From the NCBI GenBank assembly GCA_024666565.1, contig CP088295.1, positions 2,294,001 to 2,358,000 on the forward strand: DNA of 64,000 nt, given 5' to 3'. This document shows positions 9,468 to 18,583 of the stretch, one piece after another. Position numbers and translations under genes: made by a program. Numbering within the stretch: position 1 is the stretch's first letter; each line of letters opens with the position of its first letter. Under the pieces are notes generated by a model, which saw only the letters and a list, made by a program, of their open reading frames with translations, ran no database searches and had not been told where the DNA came from. This DNA is from Svornostia abyssi. GTDB lineage: Bacteria; Actinomycetota; Thermoleophilia; Solirubrobacterales; Solirubrobacteraceae.

Positions 9468-10714
9468 ACGCTCTCCGCACAGCGCAGCCCGGCGAAGATC
9501 TGCCGGCGCTCCGGTCGGTCCCAGTTGCGGAACGTGGGTCGCGCCACGCAGGGCGCCGTCGCCCATGAGCCGCCGCGCAGGACCCGGTAGCCGCGGTCGA
9601 AGAACACCTCGCTGTACTCGGGGTACGGGAAGGGTGCGAAGCCCGGGTAGCCGGTGAACTCCGTGCTCGTCCACTCCCATGCGTCGCCGATCAGGCCGCG
9701 CACGTCCGTGCCGTCGCCCGGGCTCGTCGGCGCCGGCCCGAAGGTCCTGCCGCCGAGGACCGGGTCCTCGGTGGGGTGCAGCGCCGCCGCGTGCTCCCAC
9801 TCGGCCTCGGTGGGTAGCCGCGCGCCGCGCCAGCGGGCGAACGCGTCGGCCTCGTGCGCGCTGACGTGGAGGACGGGCTCGTCGTCGCGCAGCTCCTCGA
9901 TCCGGTCGAACCGGCGGACGGCGGTGTCGTCCTCGGTCCAGAACAGCGGCCGCACGATGCCCTGTTCGGCCCGCCACGCCCACCCCGCATCGGTCCAGAG
10001 GCTGCGGCGCGCGTAGCCGCCGTCGTCCATGAACGCCCGCCAGGCGCCCGCGGTCACCGGCCCGCGGTCCAGGCGGAACGGCGCGAGCTCGACCGTGGCG
10101 GCGGGCAGCTCGTTGTCGTAGGCAAAGCCGGTCCGGGCCCCGATCTCGACGACGCCGCCCGGAAGGTCCGCCAGGCCGTCGGCGGCGCCGCTGCGGGCCG
10201 GAAGCGGCGCGCGCTCGGGCGTGATCCAGCCGGCGGGTGCGAGCGCGAGCGCCTGGAGCATCGTCTCGCGGTGCTGCTCCTCGTGTTCGATGAGCAGATC
10301 CCACAGGAAGCCGCCCGCGTGGAGGCGGGGCGCGTCGGCGCCCAGGTCCGCGGTGAGCACGGCGTCGCACGCGCGCTCGAGCGTGGCCTGGAGGTACGCC
10401 CGCGCCTGGGTCGGGTCCAACAGCGGGAGGTCGCCGCGCACCGCGCGAGGCTGCTCGAACGCGTCGTACAGCGCGAAGACCTCGGGCCGCAGCGGCGCGG
10501 GCGCGCCGTCGGCGCGGGACAACCAGAGGTCGGCATACGCCGCGATGTGGGCGAGATCCCACACGAGCGGGCTCATGAGCGGGTGGTGCTGGCGTTGCAG
10601 CCGCGCGTCGTCGATCGAGGCGACGAGAGCCAGCGTGCGCCGGCGGGTCTCCTGCAGCCGCTCGGCAAGCCGAGCGCCCGTCGCCGACCCGGGTGACGTG
10701 GTCACAGACGACAC
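9464..10714 (-). CDS. egtB: ergothioneine biosynthesis sulfoxide synthase EgtB
   Basis: A 416-residue non-haem iron enzyme that joins hercynine to a cysteine donor. The N-terminal DinB-like domain supplies iron ligands: a His in WDLAHIAAYAD and the pair in IEHEEQHRETM. The C-terminal half is a formylglycine-generating-enzyme-like (C-lectin fold) domain, with RLPTEAEWE, GDAWEWTSTEF and the closing FRNWDRPERRQIFAGLRC. Whether it uses gamma-glutamylcysteine or free cysteine cannot be decided here. The GTG at 10714 fits TAGGGT 9 nt upstream (10724-10729, minus strand). Confidence 0.95.
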   Translation of the reverse strand: MSSVTTSPGSATGARLAERLQETRRRTLALVASIDDARLQRQHHPLMSPLVWDLAHIAAYADLWLSRADGAPAPLRPEVFALYDAFEQPRAVRGDLPLLDPTQARAYLQATLERACDAVLTADLGADAPRLHAGGFLWDLLIEHEEQHRETMLQALALAPAGWITPERAPLPARSGAADGLADLPGGVVEIGARTGFAYDNELPAATVELAPFRLDRGPVTAGAWRAFMDDGGYARRSLWTDAGWAWRAEQGIVRPLFWTEDDTAVRRFDRIEELRDDEPVLHVSAHEADAFARWRGARLPTEAEWEHAAALHPTEDPVLGGRTFGPAPTSPGDGTDVRGLIGDAWEWTSTEFTGYPGFAPFPYPEYSEVFFDRGYRVLRGGSWATAPCVARPTFRNWDRPERRQIFAGLRCAESV

Positions 10715-10735
10715 TGGGAGACGACCCTACCCAAT

Positions 10736-10759
10736 CGAGGTGCGGTTACCCGCACCTCG
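10736..10759. promoter_or_regulatory. perfect 10-bp palindrome between egtB and the MMPL gene
   Basis: CGAGGTGCGG and CCGCACCTCG flank a TTAC spacer in the divergent intergenic region. It lies just upstream of the egtB -10 element (10724-10729), where a -35 or an operator would be. It could be a regulator site controlling either gene or a hairpin in an MMPL leader. Confidence 0.5.
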
Positions 10760-10812
10760 TAACACCTGTTGACCGTATGGGCGCGCCGGCGCTGCGCGAC
10801 GAGGCTTGCGGC

Positions 10813-13086
10813 ATGTCAACCACACCGCCTGACCTCACCCCAGGGCGACCCGCCGCGCGGCGTTCGATCGCCGCCCGGGCCGGTCGCTGGAGCGCCCATC
10901 ACAAGAAGACCGCCGTCTTCGGCTGGCTCGCGTTCGTCGTGGCCGCCTTCGTCCTCGGCGGCATGGTGGGCACGAAGAAGCTCGACGACGTCGACACCGG
11001 CGCCGGCGAGTCCGGACGCGCCGAGCAGGTGCTCGATCGCGCGTTCCCCGCGGAGACCGCCGAAGAGAACCTCTTCGTTCAAACACCGGCAGGCAGCTCC
11101 GCCCGTGACCCTGACGTCAAGGCCGCGGTCACGTCGCTCATGGCGACGGTGGCCGACCAGCCCGGCGTCAGCGACGTCGTGTCGCCGTACGAGCAGGACG
11201 GCTCGATCTCCCGTGACGGGCGCTCGCTGCTGATCGGCTACGAGATCCGCGACACCGACGAGAAGCCGGCCGTCGACGAGATCGAGGCCATCAACGCCCA
11301 GATCGCGAAGGCTGCGAAGGAGTACCCGACCCTGCGCGTCGAGCCCTTCGGAGACGCGACGGCCGAGCAGCAGATCGAAGGCCAGTTCGAAGAGGACTTC
11401 CAGCGGGCCGAGTTTCTGTCGCTGCCGATCACGCTGTTCATCCTCGTGCTGGCGTTCGGCGCGCTCGTGGCGGCTGGGCTGCCGCTGCTCCTGGGCATCA
11501 CCGCCGTCATCGCCTCGCTGGGGCTCGTCGCCCTGCCGAGCCAGATCCTGCCGGTGGACGACGCGATCAGCTCGGTGATCCTGCTCATCGGCATGGCCGT
11601 GGGCGTCGACTACTCGCTCTTCTACCTGCGCCGTGAGCGCGAGGAACGGGCGAAGGGACGCACGACCGAAGAGGCCATCGACATCGCCGCGGCCACGTCG
11701 GGCAAGGCGATTCTCATCAGCGGCCTGACCGTCATCATCGCGATGTCGGGCATGTTCCTCACCGGGGACAAGACGTTCATGTCGTTCGGCGTGGGCACGA
11801 TCCTGGTGGTCGCCGCCGCGATGATCGGTTCGATCACCGTGATCCCGGCGATGCTGGCGTGGCTCGGCCCGAAGGTCGACAAGGGCCGCGTGCCGTTCCT
11901 CGGCCGCCGTGCGTCCGGTGACAGCAAGGTGTGGGGCGCGATCCTCACGCCGGTGCTGCGCTTCCCGCTGGCCGCCGCGCTGCTCTCCGCCGCGCTGCTC
12001 GTCGGCATGGCGCTGCCCGCGCTGCAGATGAAGACCGCCACGAGCGGGCTGGATCAGCTCCCGCGCACCCTGCCGGTGATGCAGACGTACGACCGCATCC
12101 AGGAGGCGTTCCCCGGGGAGCCGATCCCGGCGATCGTCGCGGTGCAGGCCGATGACGTCGAGTCTCCCGAGGTGACCGCCGCCATCGAGCAGATGGTGAC
12201 CGACGCCCAGGCGACCGGCCTGTTCGGTGACGGCGCGGACGTGACGGTGGCCGACAACGGTCAGGTCGCGGCGGTGACCATCCCGATGAAGGGCGACGGC
12301 GCCGACAAGCAGTCCCTCGACGGTCTGCAGGCGCTGCGCGAGGACATCATCCCCGCGACGCTCGGCGAGGCCGGCGTGACGGGCGAGGTCAGCGGCTTCA
12401 CGGCCGGCTCGGAGGACTGGGACGACCGCATGCGCGGAGCGGCGCCGCTGGTGTTCGCCTTCGTGCTGACCCTGGCGTTCCTCCTGCTCATGGTCACCTT
12501 CCGGTCCGTCGTGATCCCGCTCACCGGCATCGCGATGAACCTCCTCAGCGTGGCCGCCGCGTACGGCGCGCTGGTGTGGGTGTTCCAGAAGGGCAACCTG
12601 GAGGGCGTGCTCGGCTTCGATGCGCCCGGGGCCGTGACGAGCTGGCTGCCCATCTTCCTGTTCGTGATCCTGTTCGGGCTCTCGATGGACTACCACGTGT
12701 TCATCCTCAGCCGGATCAAGGAGGCACGTGATGGAGGGATGAAGACGGCCGACGCCATCTCGAGCGGCATCCGGTCGACCGCGGGCGTCGTGACGAGCGC
12801 CGCGGTGGTCATGGTCGCCGTGTTCTCGATCTTCGGGTCGCTCTCGATGATCGAGATGAAGCAGATGGGCGTCGGCCTCGCCGTGGCCATCCTGCTCGAC
12901 GCGACGATCGTCCGCGGTGTGCTGCTCCCGGCGGTCATGCAGCTCCTGGGGGAGGCCAACTGGTACCTCCCGAAGTGGCTGCAGTGGCTGCCTGAGGTGG
13001 ACCACGGCACCGGGGACGTTATGGAGCCCGTGCGGGATCCGGTCCGCGAGCCGGTGCCCGAGGTCCGCGAGCCGGCGGGCGTGTGA
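10813..13086 (+). CDS. MMPL-family RND transporter
   Basis: A 757-residue inner-membrane exporter of the MMPL group, which moves lipids or hydrophobic compounds using the proton gradient. It shows the usual duplicated plan: one membrane segment, a large extracytoplasmic loop, five to six segments, then the same again. Each half carries the family proton-relay motif, GMAVGVDYSLFYL in the first and LFGLSMDYHVFIL in the second. The ATG at 10813 (MSTTPPD) is preferred; an in-frame ATG at 10777 is the alternative. It diverges from egtBD and ends in a strong terminator. The substrate is unknown. Confidence 0.92.
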   Translation: MSTTPPDLTPGRPAARRSIAARAGRWSAHHKKTAVFGWLAFVVAAFVLGGMVGTKKLDDVDTGAGESGRAEQVLDRAFPAETAEENLFVQTPAGSSARDPDVKAAVTSLMATVADQPGVSDVVSPYEQDGSISRDGRSLLIGYEIRDTDEKPAVDEIEAINAQIAKAAKEYPTLRVEPFGDATAEQQIEGQFEEDFQRAEFLSLPITLFILVLAFGALVAAGLPLLLGITAVIASLGLVALPSQILPVDDAISSVILLIGMAVGVDYSLFYLRREREERAKGRTTEEAIDIAAATSGKAILISGLTVIIAMSGMFLTGDKTFMSFGVGTILVVAAAMIGSITVIPAMLAWLGPKVDKGRVPFLGRRASGDSKVWGAILTPVLRFPLAAALLSAALLVGMALPALQMKTATSGLDQLPRTLPVMQTYDRIQEAFPGEPIPAIVAVQADDVESPEVTAAIEQMVTDAQATGLFGDGADVTVADNGQVAAVTIPMKGDGADKQSLDGLQALREDIIPATLGEAGVTGEVSGFTAGSEDWDDRMRGAAPLVFAFVLTLAFLLLMVTFRSVVIPLTGIAMNLLSVAAAYGALVWVFQKGNLEGVLGFDAPGAVTSWLPIFLFVILFGLSMDYHVFILSRIKEARDGGMKTADAISSGIRSTAGVVTSAAVVMVAVFSIFGSLSMIEMKQMGVGLAVAILLDATIVRGVLLPAVMQLLGEANWYLPKWLQWLPEVDHGTGDVMEPVRDPVREPVPEVREPAGV

Positions 13087-13088
13087 TG

Positions 13089-13128
13089 CGACAGGCCTCA
13101 GGCTCAACGTGAGCCTGAGGCCTTGTCG
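13089..13128 (+). terminator. strong terminator after the MMPL gene
   Basis: An 18-bp stem with one bulged T (from CGACAGGCCTCAGGCTCA) and a short ACG loop, starting 3 nt after the stop and ending in TTGTCGTT. Confidence 0.85.
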
Positions 13129-13170
13129 TTATGGCGTCGCGCGGAGGGGCCCGCCGGGTACGCTGCGGCC

Positions 13171-14274
13171 ATGGAGATCCGCGCCGCCGTTCTCGAGGAG
13201 TTCGCCCAGCCGCTGCAGGTCACGACGCTCGACCTCGCGGGGCCGAAGGCGGGTGAGGTGCTCGTCCGGCTGCACGCCTGCGGGGTCTGCCACACCGACA
13301 TGTACTCCGCGTCGGGCGTCGATCCATCCGGCTACGCGCCCTGCGTCCTCGGACACGAGGGCGCAGGCGTGGTGGAGGCCGTCGGCGAGGGCGTGACCTC
13401 CGTGGCGCCGGGTGACCACGTCGTCACGCTCTTCAGCCCGCAGTGCGGCGAGTGCGTGAACTGCCGCTCGGGGCGCACGAACATCTGTGTGGCCATCCGC
13501 GAGCAGCAGAACCAGGGCTACCTGCCCGACGGGACGGCCCGCCTGTCCCGCGACGGCGAGCCGATCCGCCACTTCATGGGCTGCTCGACCTTCGCCGAGG
13601 CCACCGTCGTCTCGGAGTACTCGCTCGCCAAGGTGAGCAAGGACGCGCCGCTGGAGACCGCCGCCCTCTTCGCGTGCGGGCTGTCGACCGGCCTGGGCGC
13701 CGCGATGTACCGCGCGAAGGTCTGGGAGGGCTCCACCGCGGTGGTCTTCGGCGCCGGCATGGTGGGCCTGGGTGCCGTCGCGGGCGCGCGGCTGCAGGGC
13801 GCCGAGCGGATCATCTGCGTGGATCTCTCCGAAGAGCGCCTGGCGCTCGCCAAGCATCACGGGGCGACCGACGGCTGGCTCGCGGGCGACGACATCGTCG
13901 ACCGCATCCTCGCCGAGACCGACGGCTACGGCGCGGACTTCACGTTCGAGGCAACCGGCCTGGTGGGCGTCATGCGTCAGGCCGTGGAGTCCGCCCGCAT
14001 GGGCTGGGGCGTCTGCTGCGTCACCGGCGTGGCGGGCAAGGGGGAGACGCTGGACATCGTCCCGCGCTACCTGATCACCGGCCGGACGGTCATGGGCGCA
14101 TCGTTCGGCGGCGTGAAGGGCAGGGACCAGGTCCCGGAGCTGGTCGACCGCTACCTGGCGGGCGATATCGACGCCGACGCCTTCATCTCGCACCGCATCT
14201 CGCTCGACGACATCAACAAGGGGTTCGATCTCATGCATCACCAGGACGGCATTCGCAGCGTGGTGACGTTCTGA
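13171..14274 (+). CDS. class III alcohol dehydrogenase, S-(hydroxymethyl)thiol type
   Basis: A 367-residue zinc dehydrogenase. Catalytic zinc ligands are Cys40 and His62/Glu63 (GHEGAG); structural zinc ligands are Cys92, Cys95, Cys98 and Cys106. The nucleotide loop is VFGAGMVGLG. The DGTARLS and GCSTFAE segments resemble FrmA/MscR, which oxidise the formaldehyde adduct of glutathione or mycothiol. The adjacent hydrolase-fold gene matches the mscR arrangement of actinobacteria. Which thiol is used is not decidable here. The start fits a leaderless promoter, TACGCT at 13159-13164, 6 nt upstream. Confidence 0.85.
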   Translation: MEIRAAVLEEFAQPLQVTTLDLAGPKAGEVLVRLHACGVCHTDMYSASGVDPSGYAPCVLGHEGAGVVEAVGEGVTSVAPGDHVVTLFSPQCGECVNCRSGRTNICVAIREQQNQGYLPDGTARLSRDGEPIRHFMGCSTFAEATVVSEYSLAKVSKDAPLETAALFACGLSTGLGAAMYRAKVWEGSTAVVFGAGMVGLGAVAGARLQGAERIICVDLSEERLALAKHHGATDGWLAGDDIVDRILAETDGYGADFTFEATGLVGVMRQAVESARMGWGVCCVTGVAGKGETLDIVPRYLITGRTVMGASFGGVKGRDQVPELVDRYLAGDIDADAFISHRISLDDINKGFDLMHHQDGIRSVVTF

Positions 14275-14372
14275 TGGCCCTGATCATCGAGCGCGTGGAA
14301 CGGCTCGCCGGGGGCTCCCCGTTCCATTGGAAGAACTCGCCTGCGGCTCCTTCTTCCCGGCTGGAGGCATGA
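14274..14372 (+). CDS. possible 32-residue coupled ORF
   Basis: An open frame that begins inside the dehydrogenase stop codon (TGATG) and ends at 14372, 2 nt ahead of the next gene's start. Its first residues, MALIIERVE, repeat those of the following hydrolase (MSLIIERTE), suggesting a small duplication of that gene's 5' end. It may act only to carry ribosomes to the next start, or be a chance frame. No family is recognised. Confidence 0.3.
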   Translation: MALIIERVERLAGGSPFHWKNSPAAPSSRLEA

Positions 14373-14374
14373 CT

Positions 14375-15127
14375 GTGTCACTCATCATCGAACGCACCGA
14401 GGCCCCGGGCTGGACGTCGAACTCCTACCTCGTGGCCGACGGCGAGGGCGGCCATGCCGTCCTCATCGACGGCAACGGCGTGGCCGGGCCGCTCATCGAG
14501 CGTGCGGGGGAACTCGGCGTGACCGTCGACGCGATCCTCGTCACCCACCAGCACGGCGACCACGTGCAGGGCATCGAGGACTACCGCGACGCCTTCGCCG
14601 CGCCCGTGTACACGCACGAGGTCACGAACGCCGCCGTCGAGGGACTGAACGCCGAGCACCTCGTGACCGAGGGCGACACGCTGACGTTCGGCGACCTCAC
14701 GATCGAGCCGCTGCTGAGCGAGGGCCACTGCGCCGGGCAGCTCGTCTTCGTGGTGAACGGCACCGACGCCTTCACGGCCGACACGATCTTCAAGGGGACC
14801 GTGGGCGGCAACTTCGCCCCCGCGAACACGGGCTACGCCGACCAGAAGGCCGCGTCGATGCGCTTGGCGCAGCTCCCGGCCGACACCGTGCTGCACCCGG
14901 GCCACACGCTGCCCACGACGGCCGGTGCGGAGTGGGAGCAGAACCCGTTCATCCGGATCTGGCGCGGGCTCGATCCCGAGGGCGACGAGGCCGTCACGGT
15001 GTGGGACCGCCCGGCGACGCTCATCCTGTGGGCGCCCGACTACGACGGGACCAACAAGGCGTGGGTGCGGTTCTCCGACACCGGCGAGGATGGGATCACG
15101 GGCGGGTCGCAGGTTGTGCGCGGCTGA
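14375..15127 (+). CDS. metallo-beta-lactamase-fold hydrolase (glyoxalase II-like)
   Basis: A 250-residue protein with the zinc motif THQHGDH (His58, His60, Asp62, His63), then GHCAGQLVF and LHPGHTLPTT as further metal ligands. By position it may hydrolyse the formyl-thiol ester made by the upstream dehydrogenase; this is inferred from neighbourhood. GTG at 14375 is preferred over ATG at 14369 because GGAGG at 14363-14367 is 7 nt from the GTG but only 1 nt from the ATG. The stop is 2 nt from the convergent repeat-protein gene. Confidence 0.82.
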   Translation: MSLIIERTEAPGWTSNSYLVADGEGGHAVLIDGNGVAGPLIERAGELGVTVDAILVTHQHGDHVQGIEDYRDAFAAPVYTHEVTNAAVEGLNAEHLVTEGDTLTFGDLTIEPLLSEGHCAGQLVFVVNGTDAFTADTIFKGTVGGNFAPANTGYADQKAASMRLAQLPADTVLHPGHTLPTTAGAEWEQNPFIRIWRGLDPEGDEAVTVWDRPATLILWAPDYDGTNKAWVRFSDTGEDGITGGSQVVRG

Positions 15128-15129
15128 GC

Positions 15130-17108
15130 TCAGCGGCTGGCCCGGCGCTCCTTGGCCTTCGCCGTGCAGGTCCGGTAGGCGCGCTTCGCCGTGAGGACGT
15201 GCTCGTCCGCCGTGGTGACGGTGATCGCCAGCCGCAGGCTGCCACGGGGAAGGCCCTTGAGGCTGATGGGGATGACGGTGCGTTTGCGGGCCTTGGCGGT
15301 GATGGTGCGGGGCGCGACGGTGCGGGTGATCGTCTTCTTGCCGGCCGTGAGCTCGATGCGGGCCTGGCGGTAGGTGACGCCCGCCCGTGGTGTGAGCCCG
15401 ACCGTCAGCGTCGCGGTGGAGACGCAGCCTCGGCTGGGCGGGAAGGTCAGCAGCGAGGCCGGCAGCTGGATGGGCGCGCGGCGGGAGGTATCCGGCGCGG
15501 TGCCGGGCGGGGTACCGCCGGTGTTCGGGGGCGTGGCGGGAGGCGAGTCGCCCGTCGACGCCGGTGCGGCGGTGACGGTGAGCTGGCCGGTGACCGACCG
15601 GGCGTTGCCAGCGGCGTCGGTCGCGGTGACCGTCACCGTGTAGGTGCCGGCCGTCGTGTAGGTGTGGCTCGTGCTCGTCCCCGAGGCGGTGGCGCCGCCG
15701 CCGAAGCTCCACGACGTCGTCACCGACGACCACACATCCGAGGCCGAGGCGGAGAAGGCGACGGCCTCGCCGGTCTTCGCGGTCGTCGGCAGGGTCGAGG
15801 ACAGCGACGGCTTGGTCGCGTCGAGCACCGCAGATTGCACCCTGGTGTTCGTCCCGTCGGACCGCCGCCAGACGGCGGTCGCCTCGCCGGTCGCGTCGAC
15901 GGCGACCTGCTGGCCAAACGCGTCCTCGCCCGGCGGCGCTGAGCGTGACGGGGGTGGTCCACGTGCCGCCGCTGGCGCGCGTCGCTGCCTGCACTCGCTG
16001 GTTCGTCCCGTCGGACCGCTGCCACACGGCGGTCGCGTCGCCGGCGGAGGTGACGACGACCTTGGTGTAGATCACGTCCTGGCCCGTGACGCTGATGGTG
16101 TCGGGCGTGCTCCACGTGCCGCCGGCGGGCCGGGTGGCCGCCTGCGCCACGTAGTTCGACCCGTCAGACCGGCGCCAGATGGCGGTGGCGTTGCCGTTCG
16201 CGTCGACGGCGGCCCGCGGGCGATCGCCGTGCTGGCCGGCGGCGCTGAGGGTGTCGGGGGGTGGTCCAGGCGCCGCCGGCGGGTCGGGTCGCCGCCTGCA
16301 CGCGCTGGTTCGACCCGTCGAATCGGCGCCAGACGGCGGTCGCGTCACCGTTGGCGCCGACGGCCACGTGCGGGTAGTCCGCGCCCTGTCCGGAGGCGCT
16401 GAGGGTGTCGGGGGCGGCCCAGGCGCCGCCGGCGGGCCGGGTCGCCGCCTGCACCCGCATGTTCGCCCCGTCGGATCGGTACCAGACGGCCGTGGCGTTG
16501 CCGCTCGCATCAACGCCCACCTGCCCGGGGTACGCGTCCTGGCCGGCGGTGCTGACGGTGTCGGGGGAGGTCCAGGCGCCGCCGGCGGGTCGGGTCGCCG
16601 CCTGCACCCGCGCGTTCGCCCCGTCGTGCCGGCCCCAGACGGTGGTCGCGTCGCCGTTGGCGCCGACGGCCAGCGCCGGCTCGTAGGCGTCGTTCCCGGC
16701 GTCGCTGAGGGTGCCGGGCGTCGTCCAGGCGCCGCCGGCGGGCCGGGTCGCCGCCTGCACTCGCTGGTTCGCTCCGTCGGATCGGCGCCAGACGGCGACC
16801 GCGTCGCCGTTGGGGCGGACGGCGACCTGCGGGTCGTACGCGTCCTGCCCGGCGGCACTCAGGGTGATGGGGGTGGTCCAGGCACCGCCTGGGGTTCGCG
16901 TTGCCGCCTGCACCCGCTCGTTCGTCCCGTCGGACCGGCGCCACACCGCAACGGCGTCGCCGTCGGCGTCGACGGCCACCTGCGGGGCCTCCGCGTTCTG
17001 GCCGGCGTCGCTGGCGCTCACGGGGGTCAACCACCCGGACGCGGCCGCCGACCCGGGCAGCAGCCACAGGCAGGAGATGAACAGCAGAGATACCCGTACG
17101 CCACGCAT
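15130..17108 (-). CDS. secreted repeat protein with PKD domain (two frameshifts)
   Basis: Reads as one gene broken by two single-base shifts. A signal peptide (MRGVRVSLLFISCLWLLPG onward) leads into eight repeats of about 51 residues with the core VAVDANGDATAVWRRSDG and linker RVQAATRPAGGAWTTP, then a PKD-like domain (TYTVTVTATDAAGN) and a basic beta-rich C-terminus ending TCTAKAKERRASR. The shifts are one extra G in the run at 16256-16261 (inside repeat 5) and one extra C at 15929-15931 (between repeats 7 and 8). Removing each restores the repeat frame exactly. The repeats could form a beta-propeller; function unknown. It converges on the hydrolase gene. Confidence 0.75.
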
Positions 17109-17203
17109 GACCTGAACAGTCGGCTGCGCGGCCGATGGCCTCAGCGGATGTCAGTCGTCCGTCCAGGGGGACGAGGACGCGCAAGCACCTACCGTCCCGG
17201 GGC

Positions 17204-18304
17204 ATGTCCCTTCCCACGCACCGCCGCGACTGGAAGCGCACCCGGGCCACCGAACTGCTCGGCCTCGCGCATCCGATCATCCAGGGCCCGTTCGGCAGCG
17301 GGCTGTCGAGCCTCGACCTCGCGGCGGCGGTCAGCGGCGCCGGCGGCCTGGGCTCCTTCGGCGCCCAGCACCTCGGCCCGCAGCAGATCGCGCAGCTCGT
17401 CGCGGACCTGCATGCCCGCATCGACGGCGTCTTCAACGTGAACCTGTGGGTCTCCACCCACGACGTGCCCGAGGACGACTTCGACGATGCCGCGTGGAGC
17501 GCCGCCGTCGCACGACTGCAGCCGCTCTACGACGAGGTCGGCATCGAACCGCCGGCGCGGCCGCAGCCGGCGGCGTACACCTTCGACGTCCTGGCCGACG
17601 CGCTGATCGACGCGGGGCCGCCGGTGTTCAGCTTCGTCTACGGCGTGCCGGACCCGGAGATCCTCGAGCGCTGCCGTGCCGCCGGCATCGTCACCGTCGG
17701 TACGGCGATCACCGTCGAGGAGGCCGTGGCGCTCGACGAGGCGGGCGTGGACGCCATCGTCGCCTCGGGCTTCGAGGCTGGTGGCCATCGGGTGGCGTTC
17801 CTGCGTGAGGCCGAGGACTCGCTGACCGGGACGATGTCCCTCGTGCCCGCCGTGGTGGCGGAGGTCGAGGCGCCCGTCATCGCCGCAGGCGGCATCGTCA
17901 CCGGACGGCAGGTCGTGGCCGCGCTGACCCTCGGCGCGGAGGCCGTCCAGATCGGCACGGCGTTCCTGGCCACCGCGCAATCGGGGATCACCGCCGAGCA
18001 CCGTGCCGCGCTGTCCTCCGGCGCGCGCCGCACCCGGCTCACCCGCGTGCTGTCGGGCCGTCTGGCCCGCGGGCTGGCCGCCGACGTCATGTACGACATC
18101 GAGACGGGGGACGAGCGCATCGCGCCGTACCCGTACCAGGGGTGGCTCATGAAGCCGATCGTCGCGGCGGCGGCCGCGCAGGGCCGGCGTGACCTGGTCG
18201 CGTTCTGGGCCGGACAGTCCGCGCCGCTCGTGCGGCCCGGTCGTGACGCCGCGGAGCTGGTGGCCACGCTGGTCCAGGAGGCCGACGAGCTCCTCGCCAA
18301 ATAG
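17204..18304 (+). CDS. nitronate monooxygenase family flavoprotein
   Basis: A 366-residue FMN-dependent TIM-barrel protein of the nitronate monooxygenase/2-nitropropane dioxygenase family. Motifs include HPIIQGPFGSG near the N-terminus, VSGAGGLGSFG, GFEAGGHRV and AGGIVTGRQV, and the phosphate-binding QIGTAFLAT. Family members oxidise nitronates such as propionate 3-nitronate. ATG 17204 fits a leaderless promoter (TACCGT at 17190-17195, 8 nt upstream). The gene ends within the operator of the following toxin-antitoxin pair. Confidence 0.88.
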   Translation: MSLPTHRRDWKRTRATELLGLAHPIIQGPFGSGLSSLDLAAAVSGAGGLGSFGAQHLGPQQIAQLVADLHARIDGVFNVNLWVSTHDVPEDDFDDAAWSAAVARLQPLYDEVGIEPPARPQPAAYTFDVLADALIDAGPPVFSFVYGVPDPEILERCRAAGIVTVGTAITVEEAVALDEAGVDAIVASGFEAGGHRVAFLREAEDSLTGTMSLVPAVVAEVEAPVIAAGGIVTGRQVVAALTLGAEAVQIGTAFLATAQSGITAEHRAALSSGARRTRLTRVLSGRLARGLAADVMYDIETGDERIAPYPYQGWLMKPIVAAAAAQGRRDLVAFWAGQSAPLVRPGRDAAELVATLVQEADELLAK

Positions 18305-18333
18305 TCGACCAGAGCTGGTCAACGGTGTAGCCT
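18304..18333 (+). promoter_or_regulatory. promoter and operator of the Phd/PIN module
   Basis: A dyad, GTCGACCAG at 18304-18312 and CTGGTCAAC at 18315-18323 (one mismatch), lies 4 nt upstream of the -10 element TAGCCT (18328-18333). The -10 is 6 nt ahead of the antitoxin ATG. The dyad covers the -35 position, as expected for antitoxin autorepression. Confidence 0.6.
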
Positions 18334-18339
18334 GTGGCG

Positions 18340-18579
18340 ATGCGCAGCGTCACCGTGCAGGAGGCGAAGACTCAGCTCTCGGCGCTCCTGCGTGCCGTCG
18401 AGGCGGGCGAGGAGATCGAGATCCGCCGCGGGCGGACGCCCGTCGCGCGACTGGTCCAGACCGCGCCGCGCCGGTCGCTCCGTGATCTCGCCGGGGTGTG
18501 GGCCGACGTGCCGGAGGTCGACGACGCGATCTGGGCCCCCGACCCCGCCGACGCCGCGGACTTCGGCCTGGCGGACTGA
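18340..18579 (+). CDS. Phd/YefM-type antitoxin
   Basis: A 79-residue antitoxin with the family N-terminus SVTVQEAKTQLSALLRAVEAGEEIEIRRGRTP (shown as a motif only in part by VQEAKTQLSALL) followed by an acidic toxin-binding tail ending DAADFGLAD. It should bind the PIN toxin encoded 4 nt downstream and repress its own promoter. A GTG at 18334 is in frame, but ATG 18340 fits the leaderless promoter better. Confidence 0.9.
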   Translation: MRSVTVQEAKTQLSALLRAVEAGEEIEIRRGRTPVARLVQTAPRRSLRDLAGVWADVPEVDDAIWAPDPADAADFGLAD

Positions 18580-18583
18580 CGCG

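Noticed and set aside
8463..10562. A 699-residue frame covering egtD and part of egtB
   Set aside because: Its N-terminal half is antisense-like Arg/Ala sequence from the wrong frame of egtB; the EgtD and EgtB proteins are complete separately.
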